Positions 44,062-53,454 of a stretch of DNA of 64,000 nt are shown piece by piece. The notes under the pieces are model-generated. The model saw nothing but the letters and a program-made list of their open reading frames with translations. It did no database searches and was not told where the DNA came from. A program made the position numbers and the translations under genes. The DNA is from Capronia americana (taxonomy: Eukaryota > Ascomycota > Eurotiomycetes > Chaetothyriales > Herpotrichiellaceae), in the NCBI GenBank assembly GCA_016110215.1, contig JADWQD010000009.1:1304093-1368092 (forward strand). The letters run 5' to 3'. Each line of letters starts with the position of its first letter. The first letter of the stretch is position 1.

Positions 44062-44544
44062 AGGTCCGTCGCATTTTGCTGCATCTCAACTGATACAGCG
44101 CATCGATAGCATAAAGGCGTGGGCGAGTGGTGTTGTTTGGCGGCTAGCCTCGTGGGAACTTCACTACAGCCCCACCGACGCGCGACGAAGAACGCGCACA
44201 ACGCGTCCAAGGAAGATGACTAAGCCGCCAAGGAGACACCTGAGCATGTGATCTAAATTTTCAAGAACCAGCTGGAGCACGGCGAGAGCGGTTGCTGGCC
44301 TTCGCGAGCGTATCTGAGGACACTAGAAGTGCTTTGTGAGTTCTGCATCGGTGCCAAACGCATCAGATAGGGACATACTGTGCATCTTTGAAAAGTGTCA
44401 CAGCTAAAGCTGGCTCAGTGAGTGGTTATTCCTCGAGCTCAACGAGCGTCGGACCATTCTGGCGGTAAGGTCGGTCTGAGGCGTGGCCGCCTTTCGCCGG
44501 GTGCCTGACCTTCACCACTGACTTTCATTCTTCCTGTTCCCATC
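44062..44544. promoter_or_regulatory. Divergent promoter, RecQ/KEL3
   Basis: 483 bp between the two start codons. It must hold both promoters. No canonical TATA or CCAAT pair was recognised. Confidence 0.45.
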
Positions 44545-46635
44545 ATGGCCAAGGACAAAAAAGCGAAGGCGTCTGAGAAGAAGGCTCAGAAGGCCGCGAA
44601 ACAAAGCAAGAAAACTACCAAATCCGAGAAGAAGAAAAGTGCAAAGCAGGCTGCTGTGAACGCTGACTCGGATGATGAGGAGGTCGACCTTGACGCTGTG
44701 CTAGCTGCTTATGCCGAAGAACAAGCAAAGTTCCTCAAGGTTACAGAGCAGCCCTGCCGCCCTCCCGGACCCAGGTCATCTAGCACGGTAGTTGCGTCGC
44801 CGTCGAACAGGAACGAACTCTTCATTTTCGGGGGTGAGTATTACGATGGCACCGTTGCATCCTTCTACAATGACCTGTTCGTCTACCTCATCGACAAAGG
44901 TGAGTGGCACCAGATCGTCTCCGGAAATAGTCCTCTCCCCCGAAGCGGTCACGCAGCCTGTCGAGGCGGAAATACTGGGGGGATATACGTCTCGGGCGGC
45001 GAGTTCTCATCGCCAAAGCAGAACCAATTTTATCATTACCACGATTTTTGGCACCTGGACACCGACTCTCGAGAGTGGACAAAGTTGGAGCCAAGAGGCA
45101 AAGGAAGAAATCCGCCCGCTAGAAGTGGGCATCGCATGACCTATTTCAAGAACTACATCGTGCTGTTCGGCGGGTTTCAAGATACATCCCAGCAGACGAA
45201 ATATCTAAATGACACGTGGGTCTACGACGTCAAAGAGAACACTTGGCACGAAATGAAATACACAAGCACGAGCCAAAGGCCAGACACCCGCTCGTCGTTC
45301 AGCTTCCTTCCACACGAGTCGGGCGCCGTGCTATATGGAGGCTACTCCCGCGTCAAGGCGACAGCGACCAGCGGGGGCGGGAAACAAGGTGGCAAGGGCA
45401 GTGGAGGAGCAGTCCGCAACATCGTCAAGCCGATGGTGCATCAAGACTCATGGTTCTTGCGCATCACACCACCCACTCCAGACGCGGCAAGCGGCACACC
45501 GCCTACACTCCGGTGGGAACGACGCAAAGCACCCGCCAATAGACCCAACCCGCCCCGTGCCGGCGCCACAATGACCTATCACAAAGGCCGCGGCGTGTTG
45601 TTGGGGGGCGTCCACGACGTCGAAGCCAGTGAGGAGGGTATAGACAGCGAATTCTTCAACGAAATGTTCATCTGGAACATTGACCGCAACCGTTTCTTCC
45701 CACTCACACTGAGACGGCCAAAAGCAGGGGGAGCAAAGAAACAGGCACAGCAGCAACCTCGAGGTCGTGACCGCGGTAAAGCCGACGAAGAAGAACTCCT
45801 CCGCAATCTCGCCGCGCTCGAGACAACTGGCTCAATCGCCACGGAGGACAGCGACATGACGCTTGTAAACGAGGAAAACACAGAGCCCGAGCCCGAAAAG
45901 CCGCGAAAGGAATACCCCGTCCGATATGAAATGCCTCATCCACGCTTCAACGCCCAGCTAACCGTCCAAGACGACACGCTGTACATCTTCGCAGGGACCT
46001 TCGAGAAGAGAGACATCGAAATCACATTCTCCGACCTCTACGCCATCGACCTGGGGAAACTCGACGGCGTAAAAGAGCTCTTCTACGTCGAACCCGCTAA
46101 CTGGAACGTCACAGCCGACGAGAGTGACGAGGACATGGACTCGGATGAGGATGGCGATGACGGAGATGACGACGAAGACGAAGATATGGCAGACGAAGGA
46201 GACGCCATATCTATCGTGACGGATGCGCCATCTGTTGCCACGTCGATCTCTACGCCCACAACGGAGCGCACTATCTTGCCTTCTTCCCCGGTCACGGAAG
46301 AAACCGACTCCTCCACCCTCGCGTCTCAAGACAACCTCCCATTCCCGCGGCCCTTCGAATCCCGCGCCACATTCTTCAACCGCACTTCTCAAGACTGGCA
46401 GAACATGATCATCCAGAAACAATCGTACGGCGGGGCTGCTCAGATGGCGGCAATTGCGGCTGAGCAGACGATCAAAGAACTCAGGAAGAAAGCGTTCGAG
46501 ATGGCGGAGGAGAGATGGTGGGATTGTCGTGAGGAGGTCACGCGGTTGGAAGATGAGCTCGAAGAAGGCGGCGTGGGCGAGATCGTGAACATGGCTGACC
46601 GAGGAGCGGATGCCGGTGTGGGCAGGCGGCGATGA
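44545..46635 (+). CDS. KEL3: Kelch-repeat protein, KEL3/KLHDC4-like
   Basis: Intronless, 696 aa. A Lys-rich N-terminus (KKAKASEKKAQKAAKQSKK) precedes a beta-propeller of Kelch repeats from ~85 to ~500. Examples are LFIFGGEYYDG, YNDLFVYLIDKGEW, RSGHRMTYFKNYIVLFGG, YLNDTWVYDVKENTW, LYGGYSRV, RGVLLGGVHDVE and LYIFAGTFEKRDIEITFSDLY. An acidic low-complexity stretch (Asp/Glu, ~530-560) and a C-terminal helical block with WQNMIIQKQSYGGAAQ and MAEERWWDCREEV follow. The N-terminal Lys tract plus six Kelch units and the C-terminal helix are the layout of yeast Kel3 and animal KLHDC4. The cellular role is poorly defined; a nucleolar or ribosome-linked role is only suggested by the basic N-terminus. Confidence 0.88.
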   Translation: MAKDKKAKASEKKAQKAAKQSKKTTKSEKKKSAKQAAVNADSDDEEVDLDAVLAAYAEEQAKFLKVTEQPCRPPGPRSSSTVVASPSNRNELFIFGGEYYDGTVASFYNDLFVYLIDKGEWHQIVSGNSPLPRSGHAACRGGNTGGIYVSGGEFSSPKQNQFYHYHDFWHLDTDSREWTKLEPRGKGRNPPARSGHRMTYFKNYIVLFGGFQDTSQQTKYLNDTWVYDVKENTWHEMKYTSTSQRPDTRSSFSFLPHESGAVLYGGYSRVKATATSGGGKQGGKGSGGAVRNIVKPMVHQDSWFLRITPPTPDAASGTPPTLRWERRKAPANRPNPPRAGATMTYHKGRGVLLGGVHDVEASEEGIDSEFFNEMFIWNIDRNRFFPLTLRRPKAGGAKKQAQQQPRGRDRGKADEEELLRNLAALETTGSIATEDSDMTLVNEENTEPEPEKPRKEYPVRYEMPHPRFNAQLTVQDDTLYIFAGTFEKRDIEITFSDLYAIDLGKLDGVKELFYVEPANWNVTADESDEDMDSDEDGDDGDDDEDEDMADEGDAISIVTDAPSVATSISTPTTERTILPSSPVTEETDSSTLASQDNLPFPRPFESRATFFNRTSQDWQNMIIQKQSYGGAAQMAAIAAEQTIKELRKKAFEMAEERWWDCREEVTRLEDELEEGGVGEIVNMADRGADAGVGRRR

Positions 46636-47608
46636 GAGAGTTGTTGCTACTGTAGAAAGAAATGTTGCGAAATCGGAGCTATTGTTGACTACGTCGAGGA
46701 TATGTCCCTTTTGAAAATCTCCGCCCTTCGCATAGGATCTCGCATGGCGGGATTCTGATGATTGCAAATGAGGAATGTCTACACATACATAAATGCCCAG
46801 CACACCATCCTGACCCGTACCTCGTCTTGCTCGGTAGGCTTGACATTTTCCCCCTGACTCCGAACCTGACGCGCCTACGCTATGCTTGCTATGCAGGTCT
46901 GTCTGCCTCCCTCTCTCCCCATCTACACGTACATGTATACCAAGTGCAAATCCGCACCCGTCCGGCCACACAACGCCAGAGTGATCACTGGGTATTCAAG
47001 CCACGATTCGCACGAGCCACCCGATCTAGTGCCCTGGCCTGTCTGTGACGAGCCAGGTTCTCCGTCTCCACTGTGTCCTCGGAGACTGGTGTCTTGATAG
47101 GATCCTCAACCCTCGCATCCCGGGGGCTAGTGTCTTTGTTCGGTCTGGCTTCTCTCATCGCTTTGGCCCATGCGGCCTTTAACTTGGTTGTTCCAATTTC
47201 TTGTTGACCGGTGAGTGCGGGTGGGGCTGGTGGAGGCTGAGGATATTGCATGTTCATCGATTGGCGTCTTGTTCTATTGGGAGCGGGATTCGAAAGCCCG
47301 CCTGCGTTGTGAGCTTGGAGCATTGTCGTCCCCATGGGATTATAGGGTCATGTGTCCCAGTCCGCTGGCTCGTAAGTCGCCACATGTGTTGCCTCAATTG
47401 TATCTGCATCAGTTGGACCTCATCTCTCAGGTGAGCACCTAGATCGATGCCGAACTCCACATAGGGAGGATTTTTGACCACCATCCGAGACATGCAGGCG
47501 ACGAGGCATGTTTTGAGGGTAATAAATGCCGGATAGCGTGCCGTCTCTGGTGGCATGACTGTCCCAGTTGATACTGGGCACATCGGACGCAAGAGAAGGA
47601 CGAGGGCT
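46636..47608. other. Convergent region KEL3/LUC7
   Basis: Holds the 3' regions of both neighbours and one possible small gene on the minus strand, listed separately. Confidence 0.5.
46985..47335 (-). CDS. Possible small protein of unknown function
   Basis: A 116-codon frame from ATG (47335) to TGA. Composition is protein-like rather than shadow-like: a Pro-rich segment (YPQPPPAPPALTG) and then charged, helical sequence (TTKLKAAWAKAMREARPNKD). No coding frame lies opposite it. No family recognised. It could also be a 3' untranslated part of LUC7, which ends 270 bp upstream on the same strand, or a fragment of a multi-exon gene. Confidence 0.3.
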   Translation of the reverse strand: MGTTMLQAHNAGGLSNPAPNRTRRQSMNMQYPQPPPAPPALTGQQEIGTTKLKAAWAKAMREARPNKDTSPRDARVEDPIKTPVSEDTVETENLARHRQARALDRVARANRGLNTQ

Positions 47609-48517
47609 CTACCACCTCCCCCGCCCTCGTCCACGTCCATAACCTCCTCCGCCCCGTCCGTATCCTCCTCCTCCGCGTCCATATCCACCACCACCTCTTC
47701 CCCAGCCACCTCCATCGCCGTAGCCGTCATCATAGCCTCTTGGACCAGTGGGACTTCCCTGCCCAGGTCCCATACCTTCTTCTGCACGCATGGGGGGCGG
47801 TCCTCGACCCTTCAATTCCTTCGCCAGCGTCTCAGAGGTTCTCCTCATCTGCGCATACCCTAAGTGCATCTTTCCGTAGAAGTGATCTGCCAGTCTTCTA
47901 TCATTGTCGAGCCTTGAAAGATAGGCGCCACACACATCACAGACTTGGAGCTTTTGATGTCCTGAAGGGCCGCTCGTGTCGGACAGGGACTTCAGATCTC
48001 GCTCAGCTTGTTCTTTCGCGAGCTTGGCGGTGCGCACTTTGTGGAATTCGGTACATGCCAGGCTCACGGAGCCCATCTCTGCGAGACACGCCACCTCGAG
48101 GAGGCCGGTGTTGATGGTCTTGCTCAGGTCCGAGATGAGTTTGAGGAGGTTGTTCGTCTGGCGGATTTCATCCGGTGTCTTTTCTAGTCTCCTCTGCGCT
48201 TGGTCAATCCGCCTGTTACATTCGTCAATGTATTTCTGCATGTCGCGCATATAGTCGTATTCGAATCCGTATTTTTGTTTCTCGGCTGGTGACAACCCGT
48301 CGTATTCTATCTTCAGGTTCTCGGGATGGGCTTTGGGACAGGGACCAAGATCTTGCTTTGTATTGGTGAAGAGGTCGTGGGGACAGGTGCCAACTAGGTA
48401 CGAGCGGCAAACGGTAGGCGAGGTGAGGGTGAGGTTTGCAGTTTTGCTAGAGGAGCCCATGCCCATGAATTGGTCACCCATGAGCTGCTCGAGCAGCTTG
48501 CGCTGTTCCGCGGCCAT
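47609..48517 (-). CDS. LUC7: U1 snRNP-associated splicing factor LUC7
   Basis: Intronless, 302 aa from the ATG at 48517 (frame open further upstream but family sequence starts MAAEQRKLLEQLMG). Zinc finger 1 is visible as VCRSYLVGTCPHDLFTNTKQDLG with CPKAH (CCCH). Zinc finger 2 is VCDVCGAYL with DNDRRLADHFYGKMHLGY (CCHH, ~195-225). A helical coiled-coil region with NRRIDQAQRRLEKT lies between them. The tail has three GGGGYGRG-type repeats ending in GRGRGRW. Luc7 sits on U1 snRNP and helps pick 5' splice sites. The Gly/Arg/Tyr tail replaces the RS tail of animal LUC7L. It shares a 274-bp divergent promoter with GPI16. Confidence 0.95.
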   Translation of the reverse strand: MAAEQRKLLEQLMGDQFMGMGSSSKTANLTLTSPTVCRSYLVGTCPHDLFTNTKQDLGPCPKAHPENLKIEYDGLSPAEKQKYGFEYDYMRDMQKYIDECNRRIDQAQRRLEKTPDEIRQTNNLLKLISDLSKTINTGLLEVACLAEMGSVSLACTEFHKVRTAKLAKEQAERDLKSLSDTSGPSGHQKLQVCDVCGAYLSRLDNDRRLADHFYGKMHLGYAQMRRTSETLAKELKGRGPPPMRAEEGMGPGQGSPTGPRGYDDGYGDGGGWGRGGGGYGRGGGGYGRGGGGYGRGRGRGRW

Positions 48518-48791
48518 GATGAGTGGATAACGCAAGTGCGCTTTCCCAGTCTTTACGAGGTGGACAGGTTTCTTGAGAGGATGTCGCGCGTTAGATGTGC
48601 TTTTGAAGGGCTCTCCGCAAATGGAGCGAAAGAAGTGGTGGAGGAGAAACACGCGGTGATCAACTGTAGCAGATTAGATTAGATCGGCCACATTTCAGAG
48701 TGTCCTCTTCCCCGGCTGCCCGTTTGCGCCGCACTCTCACCCACCGCTACCAACACAAAAGAAATGATAACGCGCTTATAACAATGCCGGT
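48518..48791. promoter_or_regulatory. Short divergent promoter, LUC7/GPI16
   Basis: 274 bp between the two start codons. The plus-strand part just before GPI16 is AT-richer (AACACAAAAGAAATGATAACG). No defined box. Confidence 0.45.
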
Positions 48792-50615
48792 ATGTCCCGG
48801 TCTTTGCTCGTTATTATCTCGATCGCGTTGCTCGCCCTGAACGTCGCCGCCTCCGACTACTATGAGCGCCTCACACTGACCCCTTTGCCCCTCGGGTCCC
48901 TCCTCGCGTCGTTCGACTTCCGCAGCAATGAGAGTATCGCAGACTACGAGGCCCAGAATTTCAGATACTTCCCTCGCTCGTTAGGTCAGGCGTTACGGCA
49001 TGCAGACACACAAGAACTACATCTAAGGTTTACGACCGGGCGATGGGACCCAGAGACCTGGGGAGCCCGACCATGGGACGGGATGAGGGAAGGAGGAACG
49101 GGTGTCGAGCTATGGGCTTGGATCGACGCAGACACAGAGCTTGAAGCATTCGCAAAGTGGACAACGTTGGCTCAATCGTTGTCAGGGTTATTCTGCGCTT
49201 CGTTAAACTTCATCGATTCCACCAGGACCACAAAGCCGGTCCTCTCGTTTCAACCGTCAGGGACCTACTACAATGCAAGTCAGAATCTTCATCTCTTGCA
49301 CGGCGTACTTCCCGGTGAAGTCGTCTGCACGGAGAACTTGACACCGTTCTTGAAGTTGTTGCCATGCAAGGGCAAGGCCGGGATATCGAGTCTCCTCGAC
49401 GGCCACAAAGTGTTTGACGCCTCATGGCAGAGCATGGCAATCGACGTCCGACCAAAGTGTTCCGCTGGCATCAGCGATTGTCAGATGGAAATCACGCAAA
49501 CCATCGACGTGGTTCTCGACATCGAACGATCTAAACGGCCACGGGACAATCCGATCCCCCGACCGATCCCTCAAGAGCAGCTCGTCTGCGATGAATCCAA
49601 GCCGTACCACTCGCACGACACGTGCTACCCGCGAGACATGGTGGACGAAGCATCCTGGTCTCTCAACGACATCTTCGGGCGCACCATGGCAGGGACATGT
49701 CCCCTCACCGACGATGAAGAGGCAGACGTAAAACCGGTATGCCTCAACGTCCCACACGACCGGATGATCCTCGTCAGCCATAGCGGCTTCGAGGTGAAAT
49801 CCAAGCCTGGCCCCGACGAGCGTCGGTGCTACTCAATCATGCCGTTCGAGGAATTCGACCTTGAAGCCCCTCAACAGCCCCGCCTGGCCAAACAGCACGA
49901 TCTTGGCCATGAGCTGCTCAGAGCAGAGAGAACCATGACCGGCCATGGCGCTGCCCACGGCGGCATACGCACCATATTCACGAATCCGTCATCCTCGGAC
50001 CCTGTCACATTCGTCTACTTCGAGACCCTACCTTGGTTCATGCGCCCTTACATGCACACCCTGACCGCACAAATCACATCCACGTCAAATGATCCCTTCT
50101 CTGCCTCGTCTGACGACGCCCAACAAATAATAAACGACATGTACTACTCCCCCGCGGTCGACCGCCACCGACCCACCCAGCTCGAACTCCTCGTGACAGT
50201 TCCCCCCCTCACGACCGTCTCCCTGACTTACGCGTTCGAGAAGTCCATCCTCCGTTACACGGAGTACCCCCCCGACGCGAACCGCGGGTTCAACATCCCC
50301 GCCGCGGTGATCCGCATCCTCTCGCCCGCCCTGCACGACCCGACGAGCCACACGCGGGACGTCTACCTCCGCACCACGAGTCTGCTGCTACCGCTCCCGA
50401 CGCCCGACTTCTCCATGCCGTACAATGTCATCATTCTGACGAGCACGGTCATGGCCCTCGCGTTCGGGAGTATCTACAATCTCCTGGTCCGGAGGTTCGT
50501 CGCCGTCGAGGAAGTGCCCGAGGGGAAACTGGGCGCGGGGATCAACAAACTCAAGCACTCGCTGGTCAAGCTGACGGATCGTTTCAGGCGCAAGAAAGAG
50601 TTGAAGGTCGAGTAG
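48792..50615 (+). CDS. GPI16: GPI transamidase subunit GPI16 (PIG-T)
   Basis: Intronless, 607 aa, near the yeast Gpi16 length. A signal peptide (MSRSLLVIISIALLALNVAAS) is followed by the family start YYERLTLTPLPLGSLLASFDF. The large lumenal domain has LRHADTQELHLRFTTGRWDPETWG and paired cysteines (for example CxxDxxxPYHSHDTC, near ~285). A C-terminal membrane helix at ~545-566 (VIILTSTVMALAFGSIYNLLV) and a short basic cytosolic tail end it. Gpi16 is the lumenal subunit disulphide-linked to the catalytic Gpi8 in the endoplasmic reticulum transamidase that attaches GPI to proteins such as the CFEM protein in this window. An ATG 8 bp upstream is out of frame. Confidence 0.93.
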   Translation: MSRSLLVIISIALLALNVAASDYYERLTLTPLPLGSLLASFDFRSNESIADYEAQNFRYFPRSLGQALRHADTQELHLRFTTGRWDPETWGARPWDGMREGGTGVELWAWIDADTELEAFAKWTTLAQSLSGLFCASLNFIDSTRTTKPVLSFQPSGTYYNASQNLHLLHGVLPGEVVCTENLTPFLKLLPCKGKAGISSLLDGHKVFDASWQSMAIDVRPKCSAGISDCQMEITQTIDVVLDIERSKRPRDNPIPRPIPQEQLVCDESKPYHSHDTCYPRDMVDEASWSLNDIFGRTMAGTCPLTDDEEADVKPVCLNVPHDRMILVSHSGFEVKSKPGPDERRCYSIMPFEEFDLEAPQQPRLAKQHDLGHELLRAERTMTGHGAAHGGIRTIFTNPSSSDPVTFVYFETLPWFMRPYMHTLTAQITSTSNDPFSASSDDAQQIINDMYYSPAVDRHRPTQLELLVTVPPLTTVSLTYAFEKSILRYTEYPPDANRGFNIPAAVIRILSPALHDPTSHTRDVYLRTTSLLLPLPTPDFSMPYNVIILTSTVMALAFGSIYNLLVRRFVAVEEVPEGKLGAGINKLKHSLVKLTDRFRRKKELKVE

Positions 50616-51195
50616 AGTCCGATTCGCTCGCACAGGCTCGGTGCGTAGCCAGCCGCTGGTGCCCGGCGTGCGTCCTCTTAGGAATCTGTCTGTGCGTGTG
50701 TGTATGGACATTAATCAAATAGTGGAGTGGAATAAAAGGTGCCACTGTGCGAGACGTGACACACAGCGCTACTGTACTGTGCGCCGTGAATGCGGTTTCT
50801 CATTCTCTGCGCGTTCTGCTCGTCCTGCTCGTCCTGCTCGTGCTGTTCATCCAGCAGCTCGTCCAAGATCCGTGACGGGATATCCGCACCTGGGCATCCC
50901 CGGGGGAGGCTGGCATGACGGTTGAATTACCTATGGCATCGGAAGTATTTCCATTACATCACGTTACATTACATTACATTACTTTTTGTACGGGATGGTG
51001 CTGAATGCTGGAGAAGACGAGGTTTACGATGCCTCGAGCAAGACTAGAACTGAGGGACGAGTTGCCCCCTTTGAATGGATATGTAGCAGTAAAGGGGTAT
51101 CAATTTATTAAACTTATGTCAAGTGCGAATAACGTCTCAAAGCAAGAATCGAATCGGCCGTAAAGAATTCAACCTTCCTTGCCTCTCGAGCAGTC
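50616..51195. other. Convergent intergenic region GPI16/SLM1
   Basis: 580 bp with no gene. TTACA pentamers repeat at ~50964-50984. Confidence 0.55.
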
Positions 51196-52653
51196 CTACT
51201 TCTCGCCGTACTTCCCCCCTTCCAACGCATTCGGACTGGGCCCGGCGTGGAGTGCTCCTCCAGTAGCCGACGTTGCACTCATCGGCTGAGCGCTGGTGGG
51301 TGTCTTCGCACTAGTGGGTGTTGGCCCGGTTGATGTGACACCTTGCGTCTGGGGCTCTTCCATCCTCGTAGCAATGGGCGTGATGTTGCGACTCTCAACC
51401 GGACTTGTCGGTAGACTACCGCCTGAGTTGGCAAAGCTGGCAATGACAGAGTGCCATTGCTGTGCATCAGAATTGGTATGAGCTTTGAATTGGAAGTCCG
51501 AGGTGATGGCCATCTTCTGGCCAAGTTTGCTGCCTGACGAGTCTTTTCCCTTGATGGTGAACTTCTGGCCGTCAACAGCTCCAATGATGCAATCAGGGAG
51601 ATAGAGCGAACGCTCAGGCGTCGGTTCTCTGTGGAAGTTCTCGTTGTCCTTGTATTCATGCAAGTAGCCTGCCGGGGTAACGGCATAGTATCCGCCGCTG
51701 TAGCCCTTGAGGGCACCCATACCGCGTGATTTACGCTCAAGAGTGCCTTCCATGAGTGGTTTCGTAGCCCGATGCTTTTCGTTGGGGAAAACCACATCGT
51801 TCATGGTTTTCGTGGGCGCGTTGGGATTGACCAAAACATGCTGATTCCGCTTCACGAAGCCGGTCCATTCAAAATCAAGGGGGATGTTGCTGGCAGTGGC
51901 GGCGACATCACCAAACATTGCTTTCTGTCGATCGGCCTGGCCACTCATGAATTGATTGTAAGAGTTCACTGCCGTCTGAACGGTCTGGATGATGTGTGCC
52001 TCGAACTGGGAGAAGGAGTTCTGAACAGCAATCAGATCCTGTCTGTTATTGTTCTCTTCCAGCAGTTGCTTGTTGAGGCGGTAAAGGACTCCTTTCTTCA
52101 GAACGTAAGGGTCATGGTGCGCGGACACTTTGCCTCCAGTCGAGTCAAAATGAGCGGCCTGTTGTCCGAGCAGTTCAATATGCTTCTGTGAATTCCCACG
52201 CGCTGCGTCGACAGCCTTTGAGCCTTTCCCTGCGCCATTTGTGATCTCCTTATTCTTGTTCTTGATTTCCGCATGCAGACGTTCGAGGATTGGCAAGACG
52301 GATCCAGTGAGGTTCTTCGACGTCTCTGTGTACAAACTGATCTGAGCTTGAGTGTTGGCTCGCAAGTTTTCGAACAGGCCGGCCACCCCACCCAGTGCAG
52401 AGTCGAAGTGATGAGCTTCGCGAAGAGGATTCGACAGAGTCTTCATGACGGTCTTTTCATGGTCTTTCGCCCATCCTGCCTGTTCTTTGGCGACGGCAGA
52501 GATGTAGTTCTCAAGGTTGCCACACATGTGTTTCCATGCCTGCAGGCGCTCGATAAGCAAGCCTGCGGTGCTGGATGGATCACCTCCGGTCACCAGGTCG
52601 TCGTCAGAATCGTTGACAGTCTTCACTCTGGAGGGGAGCGCAGGGGAAGCCAT
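51196..52653 (-). CDS. SLM1: TORC2 effector SLM1-like (F-BAR-like and PH domains)
   Basis: Intronless, 485 aa. The N-terminal ~270 residues are helical and match the Slm1 BAR-like region (LLIERLQAWKHMCGNLENYI, VMKTLSNPLREAHHF, ILERLHAEIKNKNKEI). A PH domain follows at ~300-415 (PLMEGTLERKSRGMGALKGY, YAVTPAGYLHEYKD, ending AQQWHSVIASFAN). The tail is Ser/Thr/Pro-rich, likely phosphorylated. Slm proteins bind PI(4,5)P2 at eisosome-linked membrane domains and carry Ypk kinases to TORC2; they are also calcineurin substrates. No calcineurin-docking PxIxIT site was seen with confidence. Confidence 0.92.
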   Translation of the reverse strand: MASPALPSRVKTVNDSDDDLVTGGDPSSTAGLLIERLQAWKHMCGNLENYISAVAKEQAGWAKDHEKTVMKTLSNPLREAHHFDSALGGVAGLFENLRANTQAQISLYTETSKNLTGSVLPILERLHAEIKNKNKEITNGAGKGSKAVDAARGNSQKHIELLGQQAAHFDSTGGKVSAHHDPYVLKKGVLYRLNKQLLEENNNRQDLIAVQNSFSQFEAHIIQTVQTAVNSYNQFMSGQADRQKAMFGDVAATASNIPLDFEWTGFVKRNQHVLVNPNAPTKTMNDVVFPNEKHRATKPLMEGTLERKSRGMGALKGYSGGYYAVTPAGYLHEYKDNENFHREPTPERSLYLPDCIIGAVDGQKFTIKGKDSSGSKLGQKMAITSDFQFKAHTNSDAQQWHSVIASFANSGGSLPTSPVESRNITPIATRMEEPQTQGVTSTGPTPTSAKTPTSAQPMSATSATGGALHAGPSPNALEGGKYGEK

Positions 52654-53454
52654 GGCCGAATCGTAGTCAGGGGGTGAGCTATTGTTCTACAATGCTGCCA
52701 TTGTTAGGCCAAGTATAGGTGCACTCTGATATAGAACTGACATTGCTAAAGCAGCTCCTCAGACGAAAGTAGCTTTACACGGAGTCGTAGATATGCCAAC
52801 CGACCTTGGTCGTCCCTGCAGGGAAGGGCCTTTCTCAGGGGGAGATGTCAACACAATATCAAGTAAAGCTAAATGTTTGTTGGATGAAAGGGAAAGAGCG
52901 TGGAGCCTGATGGAATCGCTTGAGACCAAAAAATGTATTACCCTAAAGCTTACGAAGATAAAAGTTGGTGTTTGGTTGACTTCATCGTCACTGTCGCGAC
53001 CTCTTCACCTCGACCAGTTTCCCCACGCGACGCGACGTCATTATCGACGCTGGGACACGAACAGAGCCACATGATGCAAGCCATATTTCCGTGCGGCAAG
53101 GCCGCTCATCATCAGAGAGAGCTAACCTTTGACACGTTGACTAGCCAGACGAGTGAGCGATGCGCGCTGCTTCTTGCTGCGATTGAAATATTCGGGTGCA
53201 GGAACACTGTGTTTCTCTGCTCATTCTGGGCCTGGCAAGCACGGCTGAGATGAAGGTCGAAGGTATTTACTGGGCATTACTCCTGTCTGATAGAGGATCA
53301 TACGTATGTATTCATCAAAAACACTCTTTCCACACGGAAGCGTGGGTCGAACCACAGACTTCGGAGCGAGCAAAAACACAATCCAATGCTCGCCAGCAGT
53401 GACATACATTCAAATCATACAATCCCCCAGGTTTGTGGCTTCCAGCATCGAGAA
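52654..53454. other. Intergenic region upstream of SLM1
   Basis: 800 bp between the SLM1 start and the next stop on the same strand. Short frames only (up to 106 codons), none recognised. Confidence 0.5.

Noticed and set aside
45958..46971. 337-codon frame antisense to the end of KEL3
   Set aside because: Same cause; it mirrors the acidic tract of KEL3 and has no domain.
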